Assembly (NCBI GenBank): GCA_049999765.1
Contig: JBNGIQ010006015.1
Coordinates: forward strand, 1 to 29,686
Length of the DNA: 29,686 nt
From: Phaeoceros laevis
Lineage: Eukaryota; Anthocerotophyta; Anthocerotopsida; Notothyladales
Reading direction: 5' to 3'
Part shown: positions 9,138 through 21,244 of the stretch, one piece after another
How positions within the stretch are numbered: the stretch's first letter is position 1
How the letters are laid out: each line of letters begins with the position of its first letter
Translations under genes and position numbers: made by a program
Notes under the pieces: model-generated
Database searches by the model: none
Seen by the model: only the letters and a program-made list of their open reading frames with translations
What the model was told of the DNA's origin: nothing

Positions 9138-10530
9138 CTGTAAGCGTGGGAAGAAGCCGTCGGTGAGAAATGTTCTGAGATCAGCACACTGTAGTCTTCG
9201 GCCGACAACCGACAACCGTGGACCCTATAGTAGAACCCTTGACCTTCCGCCATGTCCTATGCCGCTTCCCTTCTGCAGCCTTGTTGCCAACATCGTCAAA
9301 GATTGCTGGCAGAAAATACCCAGTGTTGGGGTCACCAGGGCTTTGCTCATAGCATAAGTTCAAGAGAAGCATGAGATGAATAAGTTGGTCTGATGTCACA
9401 GTTTTTGGGTCCATTCAGGGACACTATTCACCGCTTTCTGCAACAACCCGCCGAGATACCCTCTCTTGACGAATCCATTGCGAGGTATCTCCTGTCGTAT
9501 TTCTGGCTTGGAGAAACATGAAAAGAAACGACTGCGGCCTTGCCCCTGAAATGAGAAGACGTCAATAAGTTGACCCAACACGCCATGGTCAAACCACTTA
9601 GGTTGGCTGACGATGAAATTGAGCTTTGCATGATATATGATCTCCTCGGAGTTGTGCAAGCAGGCAGCGATTGGCTGAATCCAATCTTTGTCCAAGATGT
9701 GGGTGTTCTCAGCCTCCTTCTCAACCCCTACCTTGACCTCCTTGGCACAAGTTGAGCATATATTTGCGAACTCAGATATGGGGATGATAGGACGACCTTG
9801 TGCTTGTGACACGCATTGAAGATTCTCCAAGACAAGGATGCATATGACAGGCTCTTTTGGGAGATAGTTCAAGGTGTTGATGAGACACTCTTCCATGTGA
9901 TTGCAGCATTTTTCCAGCTCGGAATCTTGTCTAGCCAAGGCATTCACTAGAAAGGGTTGTTTCCCCACATTCACTAGACCGTCGACTCAGAATTGTTCCC
10001 TCAATTCACCAATGATGTCTTGCGCACCATTTAACCATAATCCCACATCACTATGGAGTTTCTTCAATCTGTCCTTGTAGGTGATGACAACCTCGACAGA
10101 AGGTGCAACCGTGCCTCCTGGGTAGTTAGAAGCAATGAGACGTAACCAATAAAGTAACTCCTCTTTCAATTGAGGCTCCGCTTTCATCTCACCTGCTCTC
10201 TCATCTCCTGGGCTGACAATGGGATTGAAAGTTAGCATGAACAAAGCGGCCGCAGTGTCCCCGCTTGGAAACATAAAATCATGCAAAGCATGAAACTCTC
10301 TCTGGCCACCAAGATCCCACACAGAGAGCCGGAGATCTTCATTATGCTTCAGCAAATGAATCTCTATGCCTCGCGTTCGCTTGTGAAGTTCCCTATCATG
10401 TGAGGATTGGCCACACACCAATCGTGCCATGGATTGCTCCGGGAAGCATTTCGTATTGTGTGCATTGCTTTGCATGACAACCTTGATGGCTTCAAAAGAG
10501 TGGATTTGCCTCCGGACAGCATCAAACTAG
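9138..10530 (-). other. Roc and COR domains of the Roco-caspase gene
   Basis: Roc (about 10530-9990) shows RTRGIEIHLL (switch region), LRLSVWDLGGQREFHALHD (G3 DxxGQ) and VVITYKDR (a weak counterpart of the G4 motif NKxD). COR (9977 onward) shows PFLVNALARQ, YLPKEPVICILVLENL, IPRNGFVKRGYLGGLLQ, LCYEQSPGDPNTGYFLPAIF and FLTDGFFPRLQ, followed across the intron by the C-terminal part (STGSFVDIIVKSSKS, CASHEGCQGVTLEEHIIRPE). An in-frame TGA (9987-9989) separates Roc from COR. Confidence 0.85.
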
Positions 10531-10589
10531 TCAACCGCAATAGGATACATTATAAGCACTCAAAAGAGACACCAGCAAGTACTGGAGTC

Positions 10590-12104
10590 GGCAAGACTTG
10601 GGCTTTCCCTGAGTCATAGCAGACAAAGCATTCCTGAAATCCCTCTTGCGACGAAGCTCCTCCTGAATACCCGCAGCTTTGCCTGCTCCATCAAGTGGGG
10701 TCCAATTCAAGTTCATTGTTTGGATCGTAGTGTTGATCCGAAGGAGGTCAAAGAAAGCAGCCTCCACTTCGTTCCCTTCAAGTCCTTGGCACCGAAACAA
10801 GTCGATGGATTTGAGAGTCTTGTTGGCGCCAAGTGCTGGGAGGATGATAGTGGCCCATTCTGTAGCCGAGTAGGGTGCTTGTGCCAAATTAAGGTACTCA
10901 AGTGAGTGGTTAGAGGAAATCATGGAAGCCATCAGCTCCGCTGCTGGCAATTCCCCTGCCGGTGCATAGCCATGCGGAGTATCTTAAGAGTAGTATTGTT
11001 GGTGACCAAGCAGCGGACAAGCGCCTCCAGGGCCTTCTGGCCCATCTTGTTAAAGCTGATGTTCAGTTCCTCCAGCGTGCTGTTTGTCCGCAAACCCTCA
11101 GCAAGGCATCCTTCCCCGTCATCCTCCAGCTCACACGTATGCACGATTAGCTTCCGAAGGTTGCTGCAACGATTGTTGGCCAGAATGGCAGCCAGGTGCA
11201 CCGCCCCAGGCTGTCCGATCTTGTTCCCTTGTATGTCCAGCGTCTTCAAGCCGCCGGCACCGAGAGCAGCTTGCGATTGAGACACAAGGGCATCGCAAAG
11301 GTGGCCGACTCCCTCTCCTGTCATCCCAACACTAACCAAGGAAAGCTCTTGGATAGTGGAGTTGTTGCGGAGCATGGCGGCCAGCTGCTCCACACCCTTG
11401 TCGCCCAACGCATTACAGAAATCCAACTTGAGTGTGGTGAGGGAAGTATTTGTTTGAAAAGCCCGGGCAATGTAGCTCATCCCATTTGCTGTCGTGCCTC
11501 TAATGCTCATGATGAGGCTTCGGAGCTTGCAATGGGTGGAGTCGAGTAGGTGGGCCAAGTGCTGGCACGCCCTCTCTGTCCCAAATGCTTCCACCGACTC
11601 TATCTCGAGATGTCGTAGAGGGGTGCTCCAGTGTTGAGACACCAAAGCGGAACAAAGCACCTCCAATGCTTGCTCGCCACATTCCCAGCCCAACCATCGC
11701 CAGGACTTGCTGTCAGCAGAGTTACCGATGTAGAGGCTGTTGTGGGCCACAGGAAGGGGTAGAGAGGGCGCCAAGGCAAGTAGTAAGCAGAAGAAGAGCT
11801 GGGCCAGGACATCTCCTCCAACCGAAGCTTCTCGCACACCTGCATCTGCATCTGGTGGTGGTAGAAGCCCCTTCAACTCCGCTTCGCATTCTTCAGCCAC
11901 TTCCACCAACAACTCCACTACTTCGTAACCTCCCAGCCGCTGACGGATCTCTGCAGATCCGTCATCCATCCGCTCCGTGCAATCATCTTGCAGAAAAGTT
12001 CGCAATTTGTGGGAGAGGGCTCCAGCTGGAGCGAGGCGAGGCAGCAGCTCCAGGATCTCACCTGCATTCATCATTTTCACAGGGGTTAGTTTTAGACCTT
12101 CCAT
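10590..12104 (-). other. LRR domain of the Roco-caspase gene
   Basis: Open from 12104 to the shift near 10945 and then in the next frame to about 10590. Repeats with the pattern LxxLxLxxNxL are spaced about 28 residues apart, for example TSLTTLKLDFCNALGDKG, STIQELSLVSVGMTGEG, GGLKTLDIQGNKIG and STLEELNISFNKMG, then SLEYLNLAQAPYS after the shift. The long period with a helix-rich second half fits ribonuclease-inhibitor-like LRRs. The N-terminal ~60 residues (PRLAPAGALSHKLRTFL) are unassigned. Confidence 0.85.
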
Positions 12105-12105
12105 G

Positions 12106-12345
12106 ATGCGGACCTACAGGTGCACGCGTGGCCTCCTCCGGAGATCTTCTGTGCAACGAAATGCAAGCTTCCTGCTGCCTGGCCGACTGCAGCTGCCTGG
12201 AGCAGACTCAGCTAGCTGTAGGTATGGAACGTTGGACGGAAGGAGAGGCTTGAGGACCGATCTAGACCCGTGGGTGGCCACGGCCCCCTCTTGTAATAAT
12301 AACGTGTGGACGCCTGGAGAGAGACGGGATGGCATGGCCGGCCAG
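12106..12345 (-). repeat. duplicated 5' flank of the Roco gene, copy A
   Basis: This block lies immediately upstream of the Roco ATG (12104) and so probably holds its 5' UTR and core promoter. It is repeated at 12643-12876 with about one difference every ten bases (shared: CTGCCTGGCCGACTG, GTAGGTATGGAACGTTGGAC, CCCCCTCTTGTAATAA). No TATA box stands out. Confidence 0.85.
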
Positions 12346-12508
12346 GCCAGCGTTTCACCACCATACGTTCATGAATCAACTTTATTGAAAGACGTGTTGC
12401 GTGGTCAACCATGGAAGCAAGTGGCGCCCTTGAACGCGGCTTAAAAGCCACGTTCCCTTCCGGGGTCGATCAAGTGATGTCATGTCACAGCTGGTTCCAA
12501 GTATATTT

Positions 12509-12578
12509 GGACCAGCTCGGAGGAACTCCAAGCGGTTCCCGAAAAAGGAGCCCTCGGAGGCGGATTTGACCGCCTCCG
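12509..12578 (+). repeat. dispersed repeat with a GC hairpin
   Basis: Contains GGACCAGCTCGGAGG (12509-12523) and an AGCGGTTCC...CCCTCGGAGG block (12531-12560), both found again at 16298-16367 in the opposite order. It ends in a 9-bp perfect hairpin, CGGAGGCGG (12555-12563) and CCGCCTCCG (12570-12578), around a six-base loop. Non-coding. Confidence 0.7.
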
Positions 12579-12642
12579 CCCGACTCCTCCCGGTGCCCGT
12601 CCCGGTGCCCCCCTACCCCGCCCGCTAGTCCCTACCCCGCGG

Positions 12643-12876
12643 TGCAGACCTAGAGGTACGTGGCCTTCTCCTCCGGAGATCTCCTGTGCAACAAAACGCA
12701 AGCTTCCTGCTGCCTGGCCGACTGTACTGCCTGGAGCAGGCTCAGCTAGCTGTAGGTATGGAACGTTGGACGGAAGGAAAGGCTTGAGGACCGATCTAGA
12801 CACGTGGAGGGCCACGGCCCCCTCTTGTAATAAAAATGTGTGGACGCCTGGAGAGAGACGGGATGGCATGGCAGGG
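12643..12876 (-). repeat. duplicated 5' flank of the Roco gene, copy B
   Basis: Direct repeat of 12106-12345, offset about 535 bases. The copy of the gene start itself is altered (GATGCGG in copy A, GGTGCAG here), and no LRR coding sequence follows at its proximal edge. Confidence 0.85.
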
Positions 12877-13086
12877 CAGCCTGATGACGAAGGGATATCT
12901 CAGCATCCAATCACATGATTTTCTTTATCTGTACGACTACTGGTTCTGTACAGCAGCTCCCTGTGATGAGCTGGCCAGCAAATTGGGAGAATCTCTCAAG
13001 CAGTTAGCAGCTGGACGGATATGGGTGGGAACTTACATGCGTTTGAGGTGGGGACTGCTGACACGCTCCACCGGAAACCATGAAAG

Positions 13087-13596
13087 ATGCACGTCACAAT
13101 GGAGCAAGCTCCTAGAGTTCGACATAGAGTTCAGTCTCAAGAGTTGACAGCACCTTTTCGCAGCAGAACAAGTGTGTTCGAGCTAGACACGCCAGCATCA
13201 TCTAAGGAGGTGCGAGAGCGCATGAGTGAGAGAATCTCATACAGCTTTGTCGCTCCATTGAAGGGCTTCCAGGAGCTCACATGGTCTGGAAAGCGCAAAG
13301 AAATGTCAGGCTGAGGTGCTGGCTCCACTGCACTAAATGGCAGATCCTTTGTTGGGTCACCTCAGACCGAGGATTCGCCTTTAACGCCAACTCAAGAGCC
13401 AACCCAGAACGTTTCTACTGTGACACATCTAGACTCGGCCGAGCTGCTCCAGATGTTTGGAGCAGATCTAAAAGACTGTAAAGGAGTGACGCCTTCCTGT
13501 TGCATACTCTTGAGCAGACGAGGGCTTCCTGAGGAGTACATGAGAGTAAAAACCACCACAAACCATGTCACAGCTGAAATCCCAGCGTGGTGCTAA
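13087..13596 (+). pseudogene. unrecognised ORF with one in-frame TGA
   Basis: From ATG 13087 the frame runs through RTSVFELDTPASSKEVRERM and LKGFQELTWSGKRKEMSG to a TGA at 13312-13314, then stays open in the same frame for 93 more codons (AELLQMFGADLKDCKG, SRRGLPEEYMRVKTTTNHVT) to TAA. The composition on both sides looks like protein, so the TGA is probably a nonsense mutation in an old exon. I do not recognise the family. An upstream exon in another frame (about 12960-13090) is possible. Confidence 0.4.
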
Positions 13597-13820
13597 GTTT
13601 TTCTTGCAATGGCTCTTTGCAATGGTGGTGTGACCGAGATAGTCCACTTTGTTTTCGCTACTCCGTCGGGTGCTTCAACAAACCACATGCCTGCAACAAA
13701 GGAAGAACCCAAAATCAAACATCCACCGAAAATCACGAAGGGCGCATCGCCCGGAGCTGCTGTAGCGCCTAGATGCTGGCAACTCTGCTCAGATGATGTT
13801 TCACACTCCGCCATAGACAT
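13593..13820 (-). CDS. possible 75-aa membrane peptide
   Basis: ATG at 13820 opens 75 codons. The centre (APFVIFGGCLILGSSFVAGM) is hydrophobic enough for one membrane span, flanked by a polar N-terminus and a basic C-terminus. No family recognised. It slightly overlaps the end of the plus-strand ORF that stops at 13596. It may be chance. Confidence 0.2.
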   Translation of the reverse strand: MSMAECETSSEQSCQHLGATAAPGDAPFVIFGGCLILGSSFVAGMWFVEAPDGVAKTKWTISVTPPLQRAIARKT

Positions 13821-13996
13821 CGGTGGTTGGTTCCAGTTTCAAGCCTGATGCGAGCTGGCATGAAGTTGCAGACTCGTGAGTGCCAACGTGCCAGTTTTGC
13901 CATGCTGTGCAGGATCACTTTTGAAGCTGGTCTACTTCTCACGGCAGGCCGAGTCGAGCACATTGGGGGGTAGTCTGCTGAAGAGGAGGAGAGCAT

Positions 13997-14455
13997 GCTA
14001 GGACCGTCTCTCCCATCCTCGGTGGCCGGCTGACCTTAATTAAAGTTAATTTGTCAAGTTTGAGACCAGTAAATTGAACGACTGCATCAAGAAGGTTTTC
14101 AACTGAGGTTGACCTTTTGGTTGGTCCTTATTCATGCCACTAAAAGCAGAAACAGCCACGTTTGAGCATCGCAGTTACTTGTGGATCAGAAGCAATTGCA
14201 AAGCTGACCTCATACATACATTAACCCATATTCTATCAAAAAGAGTGCAGCGTGACGCAACTTATCATCTCTTTCTGATGAAACCTAACGAATAAGCCGA
14301 ATCACATTGAAGGAAAGCCCCTTTGCTCTATCCGAGGTGGTCATTGAGGCACTTATTGGTCTGTCTTGGACACAAGTAGTAGGAGTAGTCATGGTTACTT
14401 TGCTACTACTCGGATCAACCACGACGAGACGACGAGACCTAAACCTCCCTCAAAT
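13997..14455. other. non-coding, nothing recognised
   Basis: No motif, repeat or convincing exon seen in this stretch; it could contain decayed 3' parts of the P450 gene. Confidence 0.3.
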
Positions 14456-14499
14456 TCACCATGACCCTAATCCACGGGTCCTTTCCTTACATGCAAGTT

Positions 14500-15122
14500 G
14501 TTCACGAGTAGATGTCATACAACGGGACGCGCTTAACAGTGCAAAGAACATAATCAAGCCATATGTGTGCTCCGAGGGAGGTAGACGTCCGCATCTCATC
14601 GCCGCCCCCTTCACAAGCGCCGACGTTTCCTGCATTCTGAAGTGCTCAAAGTCCTGAATCTTCTTCTGCGTCAGAAGCTCCGTCACCACAGTCTTCCTGC
14701 GCATCGATCCAGTTGGTCCCACAGAACTCAGCCTGGCCATGGGGGAATACAAGCTGCGAACGCAACGTTGTTGCCGTCGTACATGAGAATCGATTCCGCT
14801 TGAGTGAGGCGACGAGACGCAAACGCCTGGTCCTGGTTCTTGAAGATCTCCTTACAGACCTCCGGCGAACTGACGACGATGCAGGGCGACGATCCCAGTT
14901 TGAGGAACGTGATGCCGCCGTAGCGCTTGGCCAGCTGACCCAGGGTGGCATGGTGCAGCTTGGAGCCCAAGAAGAGGCCCAAATTGCCTACCAGAGGCAG
15001 CCCGGAGGGCCCGGCGGGAGCTTCAGCTTGGATCGTCTTTTGCCTCTCCACACCAGGTCGTAGAGCACCGCCAGACCCAGAATGAAGCTGATGGCAGACC
15101 ACACAATCACCACCACCGCCAT
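14500..15122 (-). pseudogene. cytochrome P450, N-terminal fragment
   Basis: P450s of this kind are ER-anchored monooxygenases. From ATG 15122: membrane anchor (MAVVVIVWSAISFILGLAVL), basic stop-transfer KRRSK, the proline hinge LPPGPPG, then after a one-base shift GLPLVGNLG, HHATLGQLAKRYGGITFLKL, VSSPEVCKEIFKNQDQAFAS and GNNVAFA. The expected WRQLRK stretch is garbled by an insertion near 14735, after which VVTELLTQKKIQDFEHFRMQ and a weak helix (YGLIMFFALLSAS) are readable. Everything after about residue 210 is missing, including the oxygen-binding helix I, ExxR and the haem-binding Cys loop. Bordered by the unrecognised ORF at 13.1-13.6 kb. Subfamily not assigned. Confidence 0.85.
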
Positions 15123-16297
15123 AGCTAGTAGCCTGCTTGCTGGTGTGCGACCGAGATCTGGTTTCGTTCACATCCGGAGCAGGCATTGTTAAGGATGATA
15201 GCGAGCTTGTACCGTTTCAGATTCTTGCAAGTGGACGTGTTGATCCATTTCCATCAATCGAGGTCTCGCGATATGCCTTGACATCTGAAACGGCATCCGA
15301 TTTCAGATGAGGGATTTCGTCTCACGACTACTGTAAGTAACCTGAAGACATGTGATAACACGCTAGTCTATGTCCGACTTGTTTTTGATTTGTGAGACTC
15401 CGGAGAGTCTGCCCCAAAAAATGGAGTAGGCCGATGTTTGTGAACCGCGCACGGTATTCTTTAGTAAAAGGCGAAAGAATAGTTCGCTTCGAGCTGAACA
15501 CACGGCTGCCGAATACTGCTGTAGTAAGGTAGAAAGTGCAAGTACCGAGGGTGGGGAGACATAAATGACCGAAGTGATGTGGGGTAATTGCACCCGGCCC
15601 CAAGAGATCCTAGAAGACGAGAAAGGCGCTTCGACGATAAATCCATCCAATTTCAGATAACACCACGGAGGCTTACTATATCCAGGAAAAAGCGGCGGAA
15701 ATGTGCGAAGTTAGATGGGGTTCGTGCTCGAGGGCTAGTGCTGTCTTGTTACTTGAGATACTTTCACATAGTTGAAGTCGTTCGTGCCCGAGGAGGATCT
15801 CTTTTAGTGATTTGGACGAGGAGGCACACACGTACGTTTGCAATTCCCAGGCCTAGTTTGGGAAATTGCACTGGGAGGTCTGCGCTGCTGTAAATGCACA
15901 ATGAACCTGAGATGTGCCTGTGTCAGTCAGTCAGGCTGTCTGTCTTAAGTCTGTCTCAGAGGATGCTCACACAGGCTACTGTTACTTCATACATTCTATC
16001 TCCTCCTGACCAGTAGGACGGGAGATCCCAACCTTCTTAGCGAAGGAAAATGCATGGCTAAGTTGAGACACGTACAGGATATAGAAGTGATGGCATACGC
16101 AAGACCCAGGAAGAGGAAATGGCACCGCAGAACACGGTTGGCAGAGCCGTGTGGTGGTGACCAGGTGACTAGGCCACCGAACGTTCACCTGTTTCGCATG
16201 AAGCTGTGGGGGAAATTCCATAATTGAGACCTTCCTCATTGCAAAGACCTAAGTCTTGCTCAGTCTAAGGTGCCGAGGGCCAGCAAGTGTACCTCCT
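15123..16297. other. non-coding, nothing recognised
   Basis: Short open frames on both strands with no family motif. Some of this could be the P450 promoter region. Confidence 0.3.
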
Positions 16298-16367
16298 AGC
16301 GGTTCCGGAAAAAGTAGCCCTCGGAGGCTCACAGCAGATTCGAGATATCTATGGACCAGCTCGGAGG
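16298..16367 (+). repeat. dispersed repeat, partner of 12509-12578
   Basis: AGCGGTTCCGGAAAAAGTAG and CCCTCGGAGG (16298-16328) and GGACCAGCTCGGAGG (16353-16367) match the block at 12.5 kb, but the two parts are in reversed order, as if from a tandem array cut at different points. Confidence 0.65.
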
Positions 16368-16555
16368 TTCGGACCGACCACTCCCACATGTTGTTGCAAG
16401 CCTTCGAAACATGATGCATACTCTGATGTCATCAAGTAGTTTTGTTCCCCTTGGAAATTCGCCGGCCTTCGAGCAGCTTGCAAGCGGGAGTTTGTGGTTG
16501 CAAGAGATCCTAAAGGTCTAATCTGAAGAGGAGTCAAATTTCAGAGTCAGTGGAG

Positions 16556-17113
16556 TCAGTTGCCACAGTGGAGCACCTCCACCATAACATCTTCCCCAGC
16601 TCTGCACACGTGCATCCCACATGCTTGTAATGTGCTCACCAAGTGCTGCCATAGCATCTGGACTGAAACCTTGCTCCTGCATTTAATTTGGTCATGAAGA
16701 TGCAAGGCCTTCGCTACTTGGCCCTGCTCTACGTATGCGGCAAGAATGGCAGTCCATGACACTACATGTATCATGCTGCAACAACCCGTCAACAGCTTCT
16801 GCGCATCACCCATACTCCCACACTTCCCGTACATATGTAGTAACAACCTTGGGTGTTACTAACATAAACATCTAATGCATTTCTGACAGTCCCTGCAAGC
16901 ATCATCATTTATCTGCCTGCAGGCCCAGTTCTAGGGACACTACTTTGACAGCTTGCCCACTCACAAGCTCTTCCTTACGAGTCTGCAAGCATGCCACATG
17001 CTTGGAGCTCGCTCCACCACATCACGTTCACACAACCCATCAACCGCCTTTTCTGCATCCACAAAGCTCCCAGACTTACCATACATGTCCAACAAACAAG
17101 TGCACGCGCACAT
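16556..17113 (-). pseudogene. PPR fragment
   Basis: Minus strand shows CLLDMYGKSGSFVDAEKAVD, then LLLHMYGKCGSMGDAQKLL, VVSWTAILAAYVEQGQVAKA, MQEQGFSPDA and STLQACGMH, the signature spacing of PLS-class PPR repeats. At least one frameshift (between HDQIK and MQEQGF, about 16680) and stops break the frame. No start, E domain or DYW domain. It could be a piece of the same family as the PPR remnants at 5.7 and 23.5 kb, but the sequence is more diverged. Confidence 0.75.
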
Positions 17114-17523
17114 ACAAGACAGTTTCGCACCTGTATGAATTCCACAACCTCAGCGTTTCCTACCCTTTCAGATCTCCTGTGGGCCTGTGGCTTCCATGGA
17201 TTGTTGGCACGGACATATGCAATCGTTTGGAAAACATTCCGGGCTTAAAATCTTATTCGTGCGTGTCACATGTTTTGACGATACTGATGTCTACTTTGAC
17301 CGCCAACATTAGTAAGACTCGAGCAGTACTGCAACGTTTTAGCAGCTCTCACTCAGGATTCAGGATCTTGCAAAATCAACTCTATAGATGTGACAGTCTT
17401 CCTGGCACAGCATTTCTGCCACACACCAATTAATGTAGGCCATTCACAGCGATTTGCAATTGGTAGTTCTGCAACTTTGCAACAAAATTCCCCCCTTGCT
17501 ATGCATCAGAAACAGACAAGAGC

Positions 17524-19949
<2,426 letters not shown>

Positions 19950-20009
19950 CTTACACTTTTGACCTATCTTCGTCACGAGCGTTATTTTTCGCAGTCAACT
20001 GAGTCAGTG

Positions 20010-20115
20010 CCATGAGTTTTTCAAAATTTATATATCAGTTTATAAAATTATATATGAGTTTGAGTCTGTTTGACAAAGTCATATATAAGTTTCTACAAAA
20101 ATATATGAGTTTTCA
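20010..20115 (+). repeat. AT-rich degenerate tandem repeat
   Basis: A motif close to TATATGAGTTT recurs four times at intervals of about 25 bases. It lies just upstream of the readable 5' end of the thiolase and may have replaced or separated its first exon. Confidence 0.6.
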
Positions 20116-21229
20116 TCTTCAGATTCTATCAAGGCACAATTTGCCCAACGGCTCGGTACAGCAATAGTGCGAACGGGCCGATAGCTGCTCTTCGCTAGAC
20201 CCCGGCTCCTTAACAGATGCCTCTTTCTCCACACCCTTCTTTCCGGCGACGATCCGCGTTCTGACTCAATTTATGCTTTCGCGTCNNNNNNNNNNTTCAC
20301 TGTCCAGGCTCCAAGCTATCCCGTTTCACGTCAAGTCCTTTTTCTACAATCCACATAGCGTCTTCCCGTGCTGAGGCAACCGTGTCATGCGGTGTGAGCG
20401 GGAATTAGGGTTTTGAGTTGTGTAATGGCCGGTTTCCGCTAGATAGTGGGAACCCGGCTATATACTAGCTAGGTTTATTAGATAATGTGTGAAGGTCAGT
20501 GGCGTAGGCGGGCAGCAATTATTAGGAGCCCGCCGACTGCATTGTAGAAGGCAGAGAAGAAGGCGGGCCGCGGGAGCTGGTGCATGCAGCGCAACGGATA
20601 AAGAGCTGTGTGTGAGCGAGAACAGCCGGATTTCTAGCTGTTCTCTGGAGGCTGCTGTGTGCGGTTGGGAGGCCAGACTAGTTATTCCGAGACTTGACTT
20701 GATTTGGTGCTTGAATGTAAAGCTAAGTGACACTGTGATGCTGGTGTACACAGCTAGAAATCCCTTACCCGCTAAGGACGTTGGTGAGGAAGAGGGACGG
20801 AAGTCATGGCTGGTGGTGGCAGGAGCTCCGGCAAAGGAGTATATGAACACGAATCTCGAGAAGAGGTCCGGGAGGCGCTGTGCAGGTGCAGTCAGTGAAT
20901 GAGGCTGTGTTGTGTGCTGCGTGCTGTCTGACTGAGTTAGGTAGGCGAGCGTGCTAGGGTAGCTGCGCTAACCGGTGAAGAGTGTTAGACGTTTGATAGC
21001 GAGCGCTGGTCGCTGCGGGTGAAGCATGGAGAATGTGGGAAGCTACCGGTTTGGTAGGCTAACTCTATATGAACTAGCGGAGCTCATGAGTATGATGGTG
21101 GAGAGCCTCTGGATGCAGCTGTGGGTAGAGGCTGTCGACACCATGGTCTAGGTGGGGAGCCATTTGTGCGCAGGCCTGACAATGGAGCAACTAGAAAGTG
21201 TTGTGCGGCAACACAGGATGTGTGATTGA
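20116..21229. other. non-coding, possible retroelement leader
   Basis: No recognised gene. From about 20460 the composition is purine-rich and similar to the following gag-like ORF. I looked for a tRNA-complementary primer site and LTR ends but could not define them. Confidence 0.3.
20286..20295. other. assembly gap (10 N)
   Basis: Ten N in a row, a short gap or ambiguous join. Confidence 0.99.
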
Positions 21230-21244
21230 GTGAGTGTGAAACGC

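Larger units (their letters stand above)
7670..12104 (-). pseudogene. LRR-Roc-COR-caspase (Roco) gene, broken
   Basis: The minus-strand gene starts at ATG 12104 and ends at TAG 7670-7672. Order: N-terminal segment, RNI-type leucine-rich repeats, Roc GTPase, COR, a linker and a caspase domain. Roco proteins couple a Ras-like switch to a dimerising COR; the caspase would be a protease effector (inferred). One intron is clear: 9137-9012, joining PRLQ to VVLHNH. Lesions: frameshift near 10945 in LRRs (after ILRMA, before ELPAAELM), in-frame TGA at 9987-9989 between Roc and COR, frameshifts near 9405, 9230, 9170 and 8185, and a 32-bp tandem duplication at 7790-7853. A classical Walker A motif (GxxxxGKS/T) is not readable; GGKSTL appears near 10515 but out of frame with the rest of Roc. 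All domains are collinear and still recognisable, so the decay is recent or the copy carries sequence errors; the TGA and the 32-bp duplication favour real decay. Domain order firm. Confidence 0.8.

Noticed and set aside
8565-9143. 192-codon plus-strand ORF
   Set aside because: It is the antisense shadow of the COR C-terminal and linker coding sequence, which has clear family motifs on the minus strand.
10407-10619. Plus-strand P-loop-like phrase GVGKT near 10595
   Set aside because: It lies antisense to the LRR/Roc region of the Roco gene, in a frame with no other GTPase motifs. Treated as coincidence.
11196-12106. Long plus-strand ORFs opposite the LRRs
   Set aside because: Proline- and Arg-rich translations without motifs, antisense to a well-supported LRR domain.
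12114-12869. Related minus-strand ORFs beginning MPSRLSPGVHT in both flank copies
   Set aside because: They are similar only because the DNA is duplicated; no domain, and they lie in the likely 5' UTR of the Roco gene.
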